Positions 1-9,683 are shown, counted from the stretch's first letter. The stretch is DNA of 64,000 nt from Parabacteroides distasonis ATCC 8503 (GCF_000012845.1 NC_009615.1:2633501-2697500); one strand, 5' to 3'. The notes: generated by a model not told the origin, from the sequence alone. Program-made: numbers and translations.

Positions 1-1438
1 CTCTACCGGCGGGAACACCACTTGGATCGCCATACCCGGAGATCCCCGGAACAACTACCTGCCCCGTATGGAATTCATCCCCGAAAGCGACGAGTTGTTC
101 ATACAGCAACTAAACCGCCCGCAGAATACAAATAAGGTATGGATCGCCAAGATATCCGATAACTCGCTGAATAATATCTTCACTGATACGGATGCCGCAT
201 GGCTGGACACGAATGATAACATACAATGGTTAAAGGACAACCGCTATTTCACATGGGAAAGCGAGCGTAGTGGCTGGCGACACTTATACCGGATAAGCCG
301 GGACGGAAAAGAGATACAACCCATCACCAAAGGTGATTTTGATTATATCTCGCCGGTCGGGACCGATCTACAAAAGGGCTGGGTCTATTTCATCGCCTCC
401 CCGGACAATTTCACCCAACGTTACTTGTACCGGGCTAAAGCATTCGGCAATGGGGAAGTGGAGCGTGTAAGCCCCATGGAACAATCCGGACAGCACCGCT
501 ACAATATGTCACCCACCGGCAAATGGGCCATACATACGTATAGTAACGCCTCTACCCCATCCGTTATCGACATGGTTTCTTTCCCGAAACATCAATCCGT
601 ACGCATGCTTGAGGATAATGCCCAAGCCAAGGACCAATACGCCGCCTTAGGATTAAACCCGAAAGAATTTATCAAGGTCAAGTCCGGCAATCTAACCTTG
701 GACGCATGGATGATAAAACCTGTCGATTTCGACGCATCCAAGAAATACCCGGTTATCATAGAGGTATACGGCGAGCCGGCGAGCGCCACCGTACAAGATG
801 TATGGGGTAACGGAGATTTATGGCAACAATATATGGCGAACCAAGGTTATATCGTGGTAAGTATCGAGAACCGGGGTGCGAATACTCCCCGTGGACGTGA
901 ATGGCGGAAATGTATTTACGGGGAAGTGGGTACTTTCGCTTCCGAAGACCAGAGCAGGGGTATTCTGGATATGACCCGTCAATATCCGTTTATCGATGCC
1001 AACAGGATCGGTATTACCGGATGGAGCGGTGGTGGTAGCCAGACCTTAAACTGCATGTTCCGTTATCCGAAAATATTCCATACTGGTATAGCGATCGCTT
1101 TTGTAGCCGACCAACGTTTATACGACACGATCTACCAAGAACGTTACATGAATACTCCGCAGAACAATCCGGAAGGCTACCACAAAGGTTCCCCGATTAC
1201 CTATGCCGAGGGACTGGAAGGTAATCTGCTGCTTATTCATGGTACGGGAGATGATAACGTGCATTACCAAAATTGCGAGATGCTGGTGAACAAGTTGATC
1301 AAGAACGGAAAGATGTTTACGCAAATCAGTTACCCGATGCGTAGCCATAGCATCAACGAAAGGGAAGGAACAACTCTTCACCTACGTAAGACAATGGCTA
1401 AATACTGGCTGGAACATCTTCCGGCCGGTGGTAAATAG
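1..1438 (+). CDS. Dipeptidyl peptidase IV, S9 family (3' part, cut by window edge)
   Basis: The reading frame is open from the first bases of the window, so the gene starts upstream and the ATG at 68 is internal. The product belongs to prolyl oligopeptidase family S9B, which removes Xaa-Pro dipeptides from peptide N-termini, normally in the periplasm or at the cell surface. The visible part holds the end of the beta-propeller and the whole alpha/beta hydrolase domain. The catalytic serine is in GWSGGG (codon 1025-1027), the aspartate region in GTGDDNVH (near 1250-1255) and the histidine in RSHSI (codon 1346-1348). Many family members have GWSYGG instead, so the Gly after Ser is a mild variant. 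The MscS gene follows after 15 bases. Confidence 0.93.
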   Translation, partial: STGGNTTWIAIPGDPRNNYLPRMEFIPESDELFIQQLNRPQNTNKVWIAKISDNSLNNIFTDTDAAWLDTNDNIQWLKDNRYFTWESERSGWRHLYRISRDGKEIQPITKGDFDYISPVGTDLQKGWVYFIASPDNFTQRYLYRAKAFGNGEVERVSPMEQSGQHRYNMSPTGKWAIHTYSNASTPSVIDMVSFPKHQSVRMLEDNAQAKDQYAALGLNPKEFIKVKSGNLTLDAWMIKPVDFDASKKYPVIIEVYGEPASATVQDVWGNGDLWQQYMANQGYIVVSIENRGANTPRGREWRKCIYGEVGTFASEDQSRGILDMTRQYPFIDANRIGITGWSGGGSQTLNCMFRYPKIFHTGIAIAFVADQRLYDTIYQERYMNTPQNNPEGYHKGSPITYAEGLEGNLLLIHGTGDDNVHYQNCEMLVNKLIKNGKMFTQISYPMRSHSINEREGTTLHLRKTMAKYWLEHLPAGGK

Positions 1439-1453
1439 TTAATCCACGATTCG

Positions 1454-3313
1454 ATGAAACAATTTTTATTGCGATTAGTGATCTTGGCAGGAATCAGTTT
1501 CCTGCCAACGGTGTCCAACGCCCAATTAAGGGAAAAGGCCGAAGAACTATTGTCTACGACATTAGGCAATGATCCGGAGGAACCAGTTACCCCAACCGAT
1601 ACGCTTTCGCTCGATGAGCAGCACCGGAAGGATTCCATCAAGATGCAGGAGCTAGCCCTCCAGTTGCAAGAGATGAAACTAAACGAGATCTTACTGAAAG
1701 ACGAGCTGGAAAGCACGAAAAACAGCAACGCTACCGCCGACTCCCTAAAAAGGTCCGAGCAACGAAACCGTATCGATTCCCTTCGGGCACTGACTCCCGG
1801 CGTACCTGTAGTCGTGGAGGGGGATACCTTATTTCACCTTTACGCCAAGCGCGGAGGCCGCACCCCGGTTGACCGGGCTGAGGACATCCTCAATATCATG
1901 GTAAAGATCGGGACCTCGCATTCCTTGAAGAAGGATTCCATCTATATCTATGACAGCGAATACGTAACGGATATCATGTACGGAGACAAGGTTATCCTAA
2001 GTATCACCGATCAAGATGCCCTATGGCAAAATCTCAGTCGTATAGCCCTCGCTGAACAATATCAACCGATTATCCAAAACAAGATACAAGAGTTAAGGGA
2101 GCAACATAGTATCTTGCAGATAGCGAAACGGGTATTATTGTTCATCCTCGTAATTATCATCCAATATTTCCTGTTTAAGCTGACCAACTATCTGTTTAAG
2201 AAGCTACGCAGGAAAATTATCTGGTTAAAGCAGAACCGACTCAGATCTATTACCATCCGGGATTATGAATTTCTCAACACACATCGCCAAGGACGTGTAT
2301 TGATGTTTTTCACCAACGTAATACGATGGATCGTGTTACTAATCCAATTAACCATCAGTGTACCGATCCTTTTCGCTATCTTCCCGCAAACAGAAGATCT
2401 AGCCTTGAAGATATTCTCCTATTTGTTGGAGCCGGTAAAGATGATCTTTAAATCGGTAGCCTCCTATATTCCGAACTTGTTTATCATCTTGGTGATCTAT
2501 TACTGCATCAAATACATCGTAAAAGGAATCCAATACATAGCCAACGAGATAGAGAGCGAGAACCTGAAAATATCAGGTTTTTACCCGGATTGGGCGCAAC
2601 CGACGTTTAATATCATCCGTTTCCTGCTATACGCCTTTATGATCGCCATGATCTATCCTTATCTGCCGGGATCGGACTCGGGGGTATTTCAAGGCATATC
2701 CGTATTTGTCGGTTTGATCATATCGTTGGGTTCCAGTACGGTGATCGGAAATATCATCGCAGGGCTGGTCATTACTTATATGAGGCCCTTTAAATTGGGT
2801 GACCGTATCCAACTAAACGAGACGACTGGCAACGTGATCGAGAAGACTCCGTTTGTAACCCGTTTACGTACCCCTAAGAATGAGGTAGTGACCATCCCGA
2901 ACTCCTTTATCATGTCCTCCCATACAACAAATTATAGCGTATCCGCACGGCAATACGGATTAATCATCCACAGCACGGTTACGATCGGCTACGACGTACC
3001 TTGGCGGCAAGTTCATCAATTATTGATTAATGCCGCCCGCCAGACCACCGGGGTATTGCCAGAGCCGAAGCCTTTCGTATTGGAGACCGAACTAAGCGAT
3101 TACTATCCCTGTTATCAAATCAACGCTTATATAAAGGACGCCGATAAACTCGGAGATATCTATTCCGACCTGCATCAAAACATACAGGACGTATTCAATG
3201 AGGCTGGCGTAGAGATCATGTCACCGCACTATTTCGCCGGACGAGACGGAAGCGCTTCCACGATCCCGACCGCTCCCTATCCGGATGACTGGGTAGAGCC
3301 TTCCAAGAAATAA
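1454..3313 (+). CDS. MscS-family mechanosensitive ion channel
   Basis: Inner-membrane channel of 619 residues that would open under membrane tension and release osmolytes. It has a signal peptide, then a predicted periplasmic part with a Gln/Glu-rich coiled-coil stretch (about residues 35-110), several membrane helices (about 225-420), and the MscS pore helix and beta domain. The pore signature GSSTVIGNIIAG followed by MRPFKLGDRI starts near residue 425, as expected for MscS. It is larger than E. coli MscS because of the N-terminal extension. It lies 15 bases after the peptidase gene and is followed by a terminator hairpin, so the two are probably one transcript. Confidence 0.93.
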   Translation: MKQFLLRLVILAGISFLPTVSNAQLREKAEELLSTTLGNDPEEPVTPTDTLSLDEQHRKDSIKMQELALQLQEMKLNEILLKDELESTKNSNATADSLKRSEQRNRIDSLRALTPGVPVVVEGDTLFHLYAKRGGRTPVDRAEDILNIMVKIGTSHSLKKDSIYIYDSEYVTDIMYGDKVILSITDQDALWQNLSRIALAEQYQPIIQNKIQELREQHSILQIAKRVLLFILVIIIQYFLFKLTNYLFKKLRRKIIWLKQNRLRSITIRDYEFLNTHRQGRVLMFFTNVIRWIVLLIQLTISVPILFAIFPQTEDLALKIFSYLLEPVKMIFKSVASYIPNLFIILVIYYCIKYIVKGIQYIANEIESENLKISGFYPDWAQPTFNIIRFLLYAFMIAMIYPYLPGSDSGVFQGISVFVGLIISLGSSTVIGNIIAGLVITYMRPFKLGDRIQLNETTGNVIEKTPFVTRLRTPKNEVVTIPNSFIMSSHTTNYSVSARQYGLIIHSTVTIGYDVPWRQVHQLLINAARQTTGVLPEPKPFVLETELSDYYPCYQINAYIKDADKLGDIYSDLHQNIQDVFNEAGVEIMSPHYFAGRDGSASTIPTAPYPDDWVEPSKK

Positions 3314-3340
3314 ATATTTCACGGTAAATAGTTAAAAATG

Positions 3341-3372
3341 ATCCCTCACGAAACAAATCGTGGGGGATTTTA
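3341..3372 (+). terminator. Intrinsic terminator after the MscS gene
   Basis: An 11-bp stem (3341-3351 with 3358-3368, one G-T pair) closes a 6-base loop and is followed by a short T-rich stretch. It lies 28 bases after the MscS stop codon. Confidence 0.75.
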
Positions 3373-3407
3373 TGTTATATGTCCAAACGTCACTAATAAA
3401 ATAAATA

Positions 3408-4022
3408 ATGGTAATGAAAAAGTATTTTATCGCAGTAGCGGCTATGGCATTTTTGGCCGCATGTAGCGGGAAGCAAGCCCAAAAGGATGTACCCGTAGAA
3501 GTAGAGGAAGAAGAATTCGCCATAATGTCGGCGGCTCCGGACGCTCCGTCTTTGCCACTGATCCATTCTGTTAAGGCGACCCAACCGGCAAAGCCCGTGA
3601 ATATGAGGGATTCCTTGAAGGCTGATCCTAAAAAGGGACCGGTTATCCAAAAAAAGTATAAGGGAACCCTGACTTCTCCGGATAGCGTGAACGTAGATTA
3701 TGACTTAACCTTGTATTATCAACAAGATAACGCAGACGAGGAAGGCGTATTCGAGTTGGATGCTCTTTATACCGTACCGGAAGCAGTAGCCTCAAGTACC
3801 GGAGCGGCGAAGAAAGCTCCTCAGAAAGCCATTACAACCGGTAAACAAAAAGTAAAGCACGGAACTCCCGATGACGCTAGCGCAGTAATCTACGAGTTGA
3901 TTCCCAGTGATGGCGAACCCGTCATCTATTTCCTAGTAGAAGGGGATAACTTGACCTTGATGAACGACGCGTTGCAAAAAGCGGCGGCAGATCTTAACTA
4001 CACGCTAAGACTTGTCCAATAA
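3408..4022 (+). CDS. NlpE-like lipoprotein
   Basis: Lipoprotein of 204 residues. The N-terminus has a hydrophobic signal and the lipobox LAAC with Cys19, so it should be lipid-anchored. The C-terminal half (about residues 85-204) resembles the NlpE N-terminal barrel domain: a threonine-rich first strand starting YKGTLTSPDSV, a charged strand, and a closing YELIPSDGEPVIYFLVEG-type pair. The CXXC metal motif of E. coli NlpE is absent, so a role in copper sensing should not be assumed. The middle is rich in Pro, Ala and Lys and is probably a linker. ATG codons at 3408 and 3414 are both possible starts. The gene stands between two terminators and is likely monocistronic. Confidence 0.75.
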   Translation: MVMKKYFIAVAAMAFLAACSGKQAQKDVPVEVEEEEFAIMSAAPDAPSLPLIHSVKATQPAKPVNMRDSLKADPKKGPVIQKKYKGTLTSPDSVNVDYDLTLYYQQDNADEEGVFELDALYTVPEAVASSTGAAKKAPQKAITTGKQKVKHGTPDDASAVIYELIPSDGEPVIYFLVEGDNLTLMNDALQKAAADLNYTLRLVQ

Positions 4023-4057
4023 ATTTATAGGCAGCACATCTTTGTATATATAGATCA

Positions 4058-4107
4058 CCCCGATAGACTTACCGGATCGCCGGAAGCTATCGGGGTTTAG
4101 TTTTTAT
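4058..4107 (+). terminator. Terminator after the NlpE-like gene
   Basis: A perfect 9-bp stem (4058-4066 with 4087-4095) encloses a 20-base loop that can itself pair through CCGG words. A T-rich run at 4096-4107 follows. It separates this gene from the convergent C1 peptidase gene. Confidence 0.75.
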
Positions 4108-4130
4108 TTGAACCCTCCTTGGCAGATCGG

Positions 4131-5348
4131 TTATTTGATACCTAACTTGGCTTTGATCGCTTTAGGCAAGGCATCTTTATGAACCACGATATTCATGGTC
4201 TTATAACGGACAAACGCCTTGGAAGCATACCAAATACCGTTATACTTGCTGTTGGTTCCCCAAGAGTTCTTTACCATATAATACTCGTTCCCCTCTTGAT
4301 CCTTGGCGATACCGTAGATCTGCATACCATGGTCGTCTGTCGTCTCGTAATTATCGTAAGCCAACTGACGCTCTGCTTGGGTACACCATTTCTGAGGTTG
4401 CGGTTTTGTGTTCAGCTTCTTTTCCTCCGGTTTCAATTTCAACCAATGAGCCATATCGGAACCGCTCAACTCCTGTACCTTCTCATCATCAGGCATAACG
4501 GCCACTCCGTCACGAGTAAAACCAGATTCGCTCACATCGGAACCCCAAGCGATCGTATAACCCGTATTAATCGCATTATCAAAGACCTCCATAAACTCAT
4601 CCAGCGGCAAGTTATACGACATACCGTGACGCCAGTTATCCTGAATCTCTAGCGGGAACTGGGTATAGAACGGATGATGCGTATAAGAAGTCAATGAGAC
4701 ATAATCCGAAGCCTTCAAACCTGTAGACTCGAAGAAAGATTTCGGTGTATATTCCTTCCCTTTATACGTGAATTTCTCAGGAGGAACCCCCAAGTAGATC
4801 TGATGTACCGCAGCGACCGCCTTCTTCCATAACATGGCGTTATTCTCATCAGACTGCAATTTGCGTAACTTTCCCTTGGCGATAGCGGCCACCATAGCGT
4901 CCGTCAAGGCGGAAAGCTCGGTATGGTTACTCAACGTATCGGCATACATCATGCCCGGGCGCATCTCCTCTTCCGGAACCAAGCCGAATGTTTCCATTCC
5001 ATAAAGCGCATCATAGAAAGATCCACCTTGCGAGAACGAAACATCCCCATGCGTACGCACAGCAGCGTCGGCACGATCCAGATAGGTGTTATATACCGTA
5101 AACATCTCGGATAAGTCATACTCGCCCTTTCCCATACGAAGCAACTCCGACTCCAAGAAAGAGTACGAGGAGTAGCACCAGCACGTACCCGCACGATTTT
5201 GGTTCTTAACAGATGTAATGGGGTTCTCTTTCACGGTCGTGAACACGAATCCCTCCTCACTCACCTTCTTCTCCGTGTCTTGCGCTTGGATCGTAGCGGA
5301 CATAGTCAGAGCGAATAGCATGCTTGAAACTAGAATTGTCTTTTTCAT
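4131..5348 (-). CDS. Secreted C1-family cysteine peptidase (bleomycin hydrolase-like)
   Basis: Papain-clan peptidase of 405 residues with a signal peptide ending near residue 22 (TIQAQ), so it acts outside the cytoplasm. The catalytic residues are visible: Cys56 in AGTCWCYSS, His340 in DDHGMQIYG and Asn361 in VKNSWG. The overall order matches the C1B (bleomycin hydrolase/aminopeptidase C) group common in Bacteroidales. A second cysteine, Cys58, lies two residues after the nucleophile. A longer paralogue is encoded at 43507-44910. The upstream region has a -7 type word TACATTTG (5392-5399, minus strand). Confidence 0.9.
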   Translation of the reverse strand: MKKTILVSSMLFALTMSATIQAQDTEKKVSEEGFVFTTVKENPITSVKNQNRAGTCWCYSSYSFLESELLRMGKGEYDLSEMFTVYNTYLDRADAAVRTHGDVSFSQGGSFYDALYGMETFGLVPEEEMRPGMMYADTLSNHTELSALTDAMVAAIAKGKLRKLQSDENNAMLWKKAVAAVHQIYLGVPPEKFTYKGKEYTPKSFFESTGLKASDYVSLTSYTHHPFYTQFPLEIQDNWRHGMSYNLPLDEFMEVFDNAINTGYTIAWGSDVSESGFTRDGVAVMPDDEKVQELSGSDMAHWLKLKPEEKKLNTKPQPQKWCTQAERQLAYDNYETTDDHGMQIYGIAKDQEGNEYYMVKNSWGTNSKYNGIWYASKAFVRYKTMNIVVHKDALPKAIKAKLGIK

Positions 5349-5502
5349 GTAATTTTATATATTTATATTAGTATTAAGTCCGTATCGACCGCAAATGTAA
5401 GTTTTTTATCCGTAGCTAACTCTACAAAGTCGTACGTATTTGAGATATTTTATCTAAGTTTGCCTCTTCAGAAAACATAATATATAACTAATTATCTGCA
5501 AA

Positions 5503-6306
5503 ATGAGAATATCTATTATCGGTTCGGGTAATATCGGTGGAGCGATCGCCCGAGGTTTAGCGAAAGGAACCATGTTCAAAGCCTCTGATATCACTTGTAC
5601 CGCCCAATCGGACGAGACCTTGGAGAAGATGAGAAAGATCGATCCGGACTTTATCTTGACCCATGATAACGTGGAAGCGGCACGAAACGCTGATATCATC
5701 ATCATCGCCGTTAAACCTTGGCGTGTAGAAATGATTATAGATGAGATTAAGTCGGTGCTCGACTTCGAGAAACAAATCATCGTATCCGTAGCGGCTGGCG
5801 TGACTTTCGACCTGTTGAATACTTATTTGACCAAGAATACAGACTTCGATTGTCTGGCTACTCCCACGATCTTCCGGATCATGCCCAACACGGCTATCGA
5901 GGTGATGAGCAGCATGACTTTCGTTTCCGCCCGCAACGCCTCCAAGGAGCAAACGGATCTAATCATCCATATCTTCAACGAGCTTGGCAACGCCATGTTG
6001 GTAGAAGAACGGTTGATGGGCGCAGGAACAGCATTGGCTTCCAGCGGCATCGCTTTCGCCTTGCGTTATATCCGCGCGGCGATAGAAGGCGGCGTGGAAT
6101 TGGGTTTCTATCCGAAACAAGCGCAAGAGATCGTGGTGCATACCGTGAAAGGCGCCGTTGATTTATTGCTCGAGAACAAAAGTAACCCGGAGATGGAAAT
6201 CGATAAGGTAACAACTCCGGGCGGAATCACGATCAAGGGTCTAAATGAGATGGAACTTTCCGGTTTTACCTCTTCCGTGATCCGGGGACTGAAGGCCAGT
6301 AAATAA
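5503..6306 (+). CDS. proC: Pyrroline-5-carboxylate reductase
   Basis: Cytoplasmic enzyme of 267 residues that reduces pyrroline-5-carboxylate to proline with NAD(P)H, the last step of proline synthesis. The N-terminal Rossmann motif GSGNIGGAIARG (from residue 7) and the C-terminal dimer domain with VTTPGGITIKGLNEME are both present and length is normal. It is transcribed divergently from the C1 peptidase gene and convergently with proline dehydrogenase. The proB and proA genes for the earlier steps are about 7 kb away on the same strand. Confidence 0.95.
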   Translation: MRISIIGSGNIGGAIARGLAKGTMFKASDITCTAQSDETLEKMRKIDPDFILTHDNVEAARNADIIIIAVKPWRVEMIIDEIKSVLDFEKQIIVSVAAGVTFDLLNTYLTKNTDFDCLATPTIFRIMPNTAIEVMSSMTFVSARNASKEQTDLIIHIFNELGNAMLVEERLMGAGTALASSGIAFALRYIRAAIEGGVELGFYPKQAQEIVVHTVKGAVDLLLENKSNPEMEIDKVTTPGGITIKGLNEMELSGFTSSVIRGLKASK

Positions 6307-6311
6307 AAATA

Positions 6312-6377
6312 GGCAGACAAAGTAGTTTGCCAGCACCAATACGCCCCGAAATATGCTGACAAACTACTTTACCTGCC
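6312..6377. terminator. Long imperfect hairpin between convergent proC and proline dehydrogenase
   Basis: Two 24-base arms (6312-6335 and 6354-6377) are complementary with three mismatches around an 18-base loop. The right arm overlaps the last codons of the proline dehydrogenase gene. The place between convergent genes suggests a shared bidirectional terminator, though the T-tract is short. Confidence 0.55.
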
Positions 6378-7556
6378 CTCGGCAGGTTTATGTTCTTTCC
6401 GCCTAGTCATTTCCATCTCCAACATCCGGAGTTCCCGGCTGGTCTGCCCCGCGACAGAAGTATTCTCTTCCGCACGCCGGATCAAATACGGCAGTACATC
6501 CCTTACCGAGGCGTACGGTACGTATTTGGTTACGTTATATCCCGCATGGGCTAAATTGAAGGAAATATTATCGCTCATTCCCAATAGCTGCGCAAAGAAA
6601 ACACGGGAGTCATCGCGGGCGATCCCCTTCTCGTCCATCAATTTCGCCAACTTATAATTACTCTCCTCATTATGAGTTCCCATAAACATCTCAAAACGAT
6701 CTAAATGATCCATGGTGAAACGGACCGCCGCATCATAATTCTCGTCCGTGGCCTGCTTATCTTTACAAATCGGATCGGGATAATCCAACGCCGCCGCACG
6801 GGCACGCTCCGCTTCCATATAAGCCCCGCGCACGAATTTCACGCCCGCAATATAACCTTTCGCCACGGCATCATCGTAGATACGACGCAGATAAGGCATC
6901 CGGTCATGACGATACATTTGCAAGGTAGCGAATACGATCGCACGTTTCTTGTTGAACTTACGCATCGCCTCATCGGTCAACGCATCAATGGCATCTTGGA
7001 AACAATAATCCTCCGCATCCACTAAAATACGTACGTCGTTATCGTAAGCCCGTTGGCAAAGCGCCATAAAACGCTCGCGGAACTCGCGGAAATGCCGGAC
7101 ATCGTCTATCGTAAGCTCTTCCCGTTTCTCGGAAGCTTTGGCCAGTAACTCATCGGTCGTGATCGTGGATGGTTTGAATACGGCATAGGCCAGATTCGTA
7201 TTTCCTTTCGCAAAATCTATCGAGCGCAAGGTTTCCTCGAAAGTCGCCTGTATGCCCTCCGGGGTCTGCTCGCTCTCCGCCGAATAATCGAGCGTCGATT
7301 TCACGTTGTATTTCATCAAGTGGTTGATGGCTGCGGAACAGTCTTGTAAAGTTTCTCCCCCAACGAACTGTTTATATAAGGTAGGCTTCACCGCCCAAGC
7401 CAGCGGGAAATGTATTTTCAAGGCTATACTCGTGGCTACTTTAGCGCATTTTACCAACCAAGGATATTTTATCGTATTAAAAAGCCAGTAAGCATTTTGT
7501 AGTTCTCCCCGCGACTTCGACGAGAAAGCGATCTCGGTATTGTTAAAGTCTAACAT
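6369..7556 (-). CDS. Proline dehydrogenase
   Basis: FAD enzyme that oxidises proline to pyrroline-5-carboxylate, the first step of proline use. The C-terminal half carries the family signature for substrate and FAD binding: VKFVRGAYME, FMGTHNEESN, FFAQLLGMSDN and the RRAEENTSVAG segment with its paired arginines. I place the start at the ATG at 7556 (protein beginning MLDFNNTE, 395 residues), because the 21-residue extension to 7619 would run through a palindromic repeat and has no conserved look. It lies directly after pruA on the same strand, so the two-step proline-to-glutamate pathway is encoded as separate proteins rather than as a fused PutA. Confidence 0.92.
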   Translation of the reverse strand: MLDFNNTEIAFSSKSRGELQNAYWLFNTIKYPWLVKCAKVATSIALKIHFPLAWAVKPTLYKQFVGGETLQDCSAAINHLMKYNVKSTLDYSAESEQTPEGIQATFEETLRSIDFAKGNTNLAYAVFKPSTITTDELLAKASEKREELTIDDVRHFREFRERFMALCQRAYDNDVRILVDAEDYCFQDAIDALTDEAMRKFNKKRAIVFATLQMYRHDRMPYLRRIYDDAVAKGYIAGVKFVRGAYMEAERARAAALDYPDPICKDKQATDENYDAAVRFTMDHLDRFEMFMGTHNEESNYKLAKLMDEKGIARDDSRVFFAQLLGMSDNISFNLAHAGYNVTKYVPYASVRDVLPYLIRRAEENTSVAGQTSRELRMLEMEMTRRKEHKPAEGR

Positions 7557-7590
7557 ATTGTATGTAGATAAAGGTAACGTCATAGCGTAG

Positions 7591-7610
7591 AGACGGGGCA
7601 CGCCCCGTCT
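7591..7610. repeat. Short palindromic repeat
   Basis: A 9-bp perfect inverted repeat (AGACGGGGC and GCCCCGTCT) with only two bases between the arms. It sits in the gap between pruA and the proline dehydrogenase gene. Palindromes of this GACGGGGC type are often dispersed in Bacteroidales genomes, but I see only this copy here. It could act as a hairpin that lowers read-through between the two genes. Confidence 0.6.
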
Positions 7611-7646
7611 CCCCCACAATCAGTTGGTATTTCTTAATTATGACAA

Positions 7647-9278
7647 TTATTTCTCACCTAAGAACGGATACCCGTAGCTCGTCGGAGGAACCAAACATTC
7701 CTTGATACAACGAGGATTCGTCCAACGAATCAAGTTCAGCGGGCCACCGGCCTTGTCATTCGTTCCGGACGCACGGGAACCGCCGAACGGTTGCTGGGCG
7801 ATCACGGCGCCGGTCGGTTTATCATTGATATAGAAATTACCGGCCGAATAGCGCAAGGTATTGAATGCCTTATCGATCGCATAGCGATCACGGGCGAAAA
7901 TAGAACCCGTCAATCCGTACGGAGAAGTACGATCACAAAGTTCCAAAGTCTCCTCATATTTAGCGTCGTCATATACGTAGATCGTAATCACCGGCCCGAA
8001 GATTTCCTCTACCATGCTCTTGAACATCGGGTCCGTGGTCTGGATAACCGTTGGCTCCACGAAATAACCTACAGATTTGTCCCCGTTACCACCAAAAAGA
8101 ACCTCTGCGTCCGGAGACTGTTTCGCATAATCGATATAACTCATGATGTTATCGAACGAAGCCTCATCGATCACGGCATTGACAAAGTTCGTGAAATCCT
8201 GCACGTCACCCATCTTGATCTCTTTCAGCATATCGCCCACGTAATCTTTCACCTCTTTCCAGAGAGAAGCCGGGATATAGGCCCGGGAACCCGCCGAGCA
8301 CTTCTGCCCCTGATACTCGAACGCGCCGCGTACGATAGCGGTAGCCACATCCAACGCCGGAGCGGAAGGATGAGCGAAGATAAAGTTCTTGCCACCTGTC
8401 TCGCCTACGATCTTCGGATAAGATTTATAATGCCCCAAGTTCTCTCCGATCTGACGCCACAAGGTATTGAACGTAGAGGTAGAGCCCGTAAAATGGAATC
8501 CCGCCAAATCACGGCTACCCGTAATCACCTTACCGATCACGCTACCCTGTCCCGGGATGAAATTCACTACGCCATCGGGCAAGCCGGCCTCTTGGAAAAC
8601 CTTCATCAAGAAATAGTTCGAATGGATCGCCGTAGTAGACGGTTTCCATACCGCCACGTTACCCATCATAGCCGGAGCCATATTCAGGTTGGAAGCGATC
8701 GACGTAAAATTAAACGGCGTGAGCGAGAACACGAAACCTTCCAAGGCTCGGTATTCCATACGATTCAATATACCCGTCTCGGAATAGGGTTGATCGGCAT
8801 ATACTTGACTAGCGTAGAAGGTACTGAAACGCAAGAAATCGATCAATTCGCAGGGAGCGTCGATCTCCGCTTGGAACGGATTCTTGCTCTGTCCCAACAT
8901 AACCGAAGCGTTCAGGATATAACGATATTTCGTAGCCAACAACTCAGCTACACGAAGCATAATAGACGCACGTTCCACCCATGGAAGTTCTGACCATTCC
9001 TTATGCGCTTTCATGGCGGCGTCGATAGCCATTTGTACTTCTTTCTCGCCCGCCTTATGATAAGTAGCCAATACATGATGATGATCATGAGGCATAACGA
9101 CCTTACCGGTATTACCCGTACGGATCTCTTTTCCGCCAATTACCAGAGGTATATCCCATTCCTCGGAACTTATCTGCGCCAACGCTTTCTTTAAGGATGC
9201 TTTTTCACTTGATCCGGGAGCATACGCTTTTACCGGCTCATTAATGGGTTTAGGAAATCTAAAAATAGCATTATCCAT
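7647..9278 (-). CDS. pruA: L-glutamate gamma-semialdehyde dehydrogenase
   Basis: NAD-dependent aldehyde dehydrogenase of 543 residues that oxidises glutamate semialdehyde (from pyrroline-5-carboxylate) to glutamate. The family marks are present: VGETGGKNF with the catalytic-site glutamate, the cysteine region YQGQKCSAGSRAYI, and EIFGPVITIYVYD. Length fits the single-domain P5CDH of this group. It is the first gene of a minus-strand pair with proline dehydrogenase. A -7 type word TAAATTTG lies at 9334-9341 upstream of the start. Confidence 0.95.
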   Translation of the reverse strand: MDNAIFRFPKPINEPVKAYAPGSSEKASLKKALAQISSEEWDIPLVIGGKEIRTGNTGKVVMPHDHHHVLATYHKAGEKEVQMAIDAAMKAHKEWSELPWVERASIMLRVAELLATKYRYILNASVMLGQSKNPFQAEIDAPCELIDFLRFSTFYASQVYADQPYSETGILNRMEYRALEGFVFSLTPFNFTSIASNLNMAPAMMGNVAVWKPSTTAIHSNYFLMKVFQEAGLPDGVVNFIPGQGSVIGKVITGSRDLAGFHFTGSTSTFNTLWRQIGENLGHYKSYPKIVGETGGKNFIFAHPSAPALDVATAIVRGAFEYQGQKCSAGSRAYIPASLWKEVKDYVGDMLKEIKMGDVQDFTNFVNAVIDEASFDNIMSYIDYAKQSPDAEVLFGGNGDKSVGYFVEPTVIQTTDPMFKSMVEEIFGPVITIYVYDDAKYEETLELCDRTSPYGLTGSIFARDRYAIDKAFNTLRYSAGNFYINDKPTGAVIAQQPFGGSRASGTNDKAGGPLNLIRWTNPRCIKECLVPPTSYGYPFLGEK

Positions 9279-9494
9279 AATACTTCAGATTTTTTAAATG
9301 GTTATTCAATGAAACTTTCTGCTGTAAACGTAGCAAATTTATTTTAAAACAGTGGCGTGTAAACGTTAATATATATCAACCAAAGATAAGCTCATTTCAC
9401 GGTCTATACAATGATCTAAAAGACCTCTCCCGAAAACAATCCGCGAAAGTTGTTTGTTACATTAACATATTAATCATCTTAAAGGAATAAAATT

Positions 9495-9683
9495 ATGGCA
9501 ATTAAAAGAGTTTGGATTGAAGAGGATTGCATCGCTTGCGGTACATGCGAGGGCATTTGCCCGGAAGTATTCACTGTTACAGATCGTTCACGTGTAAACG
9601 AAGGAGTTAATTTCGATGATTTCGAGGCGGGTATTAAAGAGGCTGCCGAAAGCTGCCCGGTCGAGGTTATCAAATACGAATAG
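9495..9683 (+). CDS. 4Fe-4S ferredoxin, single cluster
   Basis: Small acidic electron carrier of 62 residues. It has the motif CIACGTCEGICP near the N-terminus and SCPVEVI near the C-terminus. This matches single-cluster ferredoxins in which the first three cysteines (C-x2-C-x2-C) and the distant Cys-Pro bind one 4Fe-4S cluster. The extra cysteine before Pro (GICP) has a counterpart in some ferredoxins that form a disulfide or change cluster type. The gene stands alone. Confidence 0.9.
   Translation: MAIKRVWIEEDCIACGTCEGICPEVFTVTDRSRVNEGVNFDDFEAGIKEAAESCPVEVIKYE

Noticed and set aside
7791..8993. 400-codon open frame on the plus strand
   Set aside because: Antisense to pruA, which has complete dehydrogenase motifs; the opposite frame looks like a mirror product.
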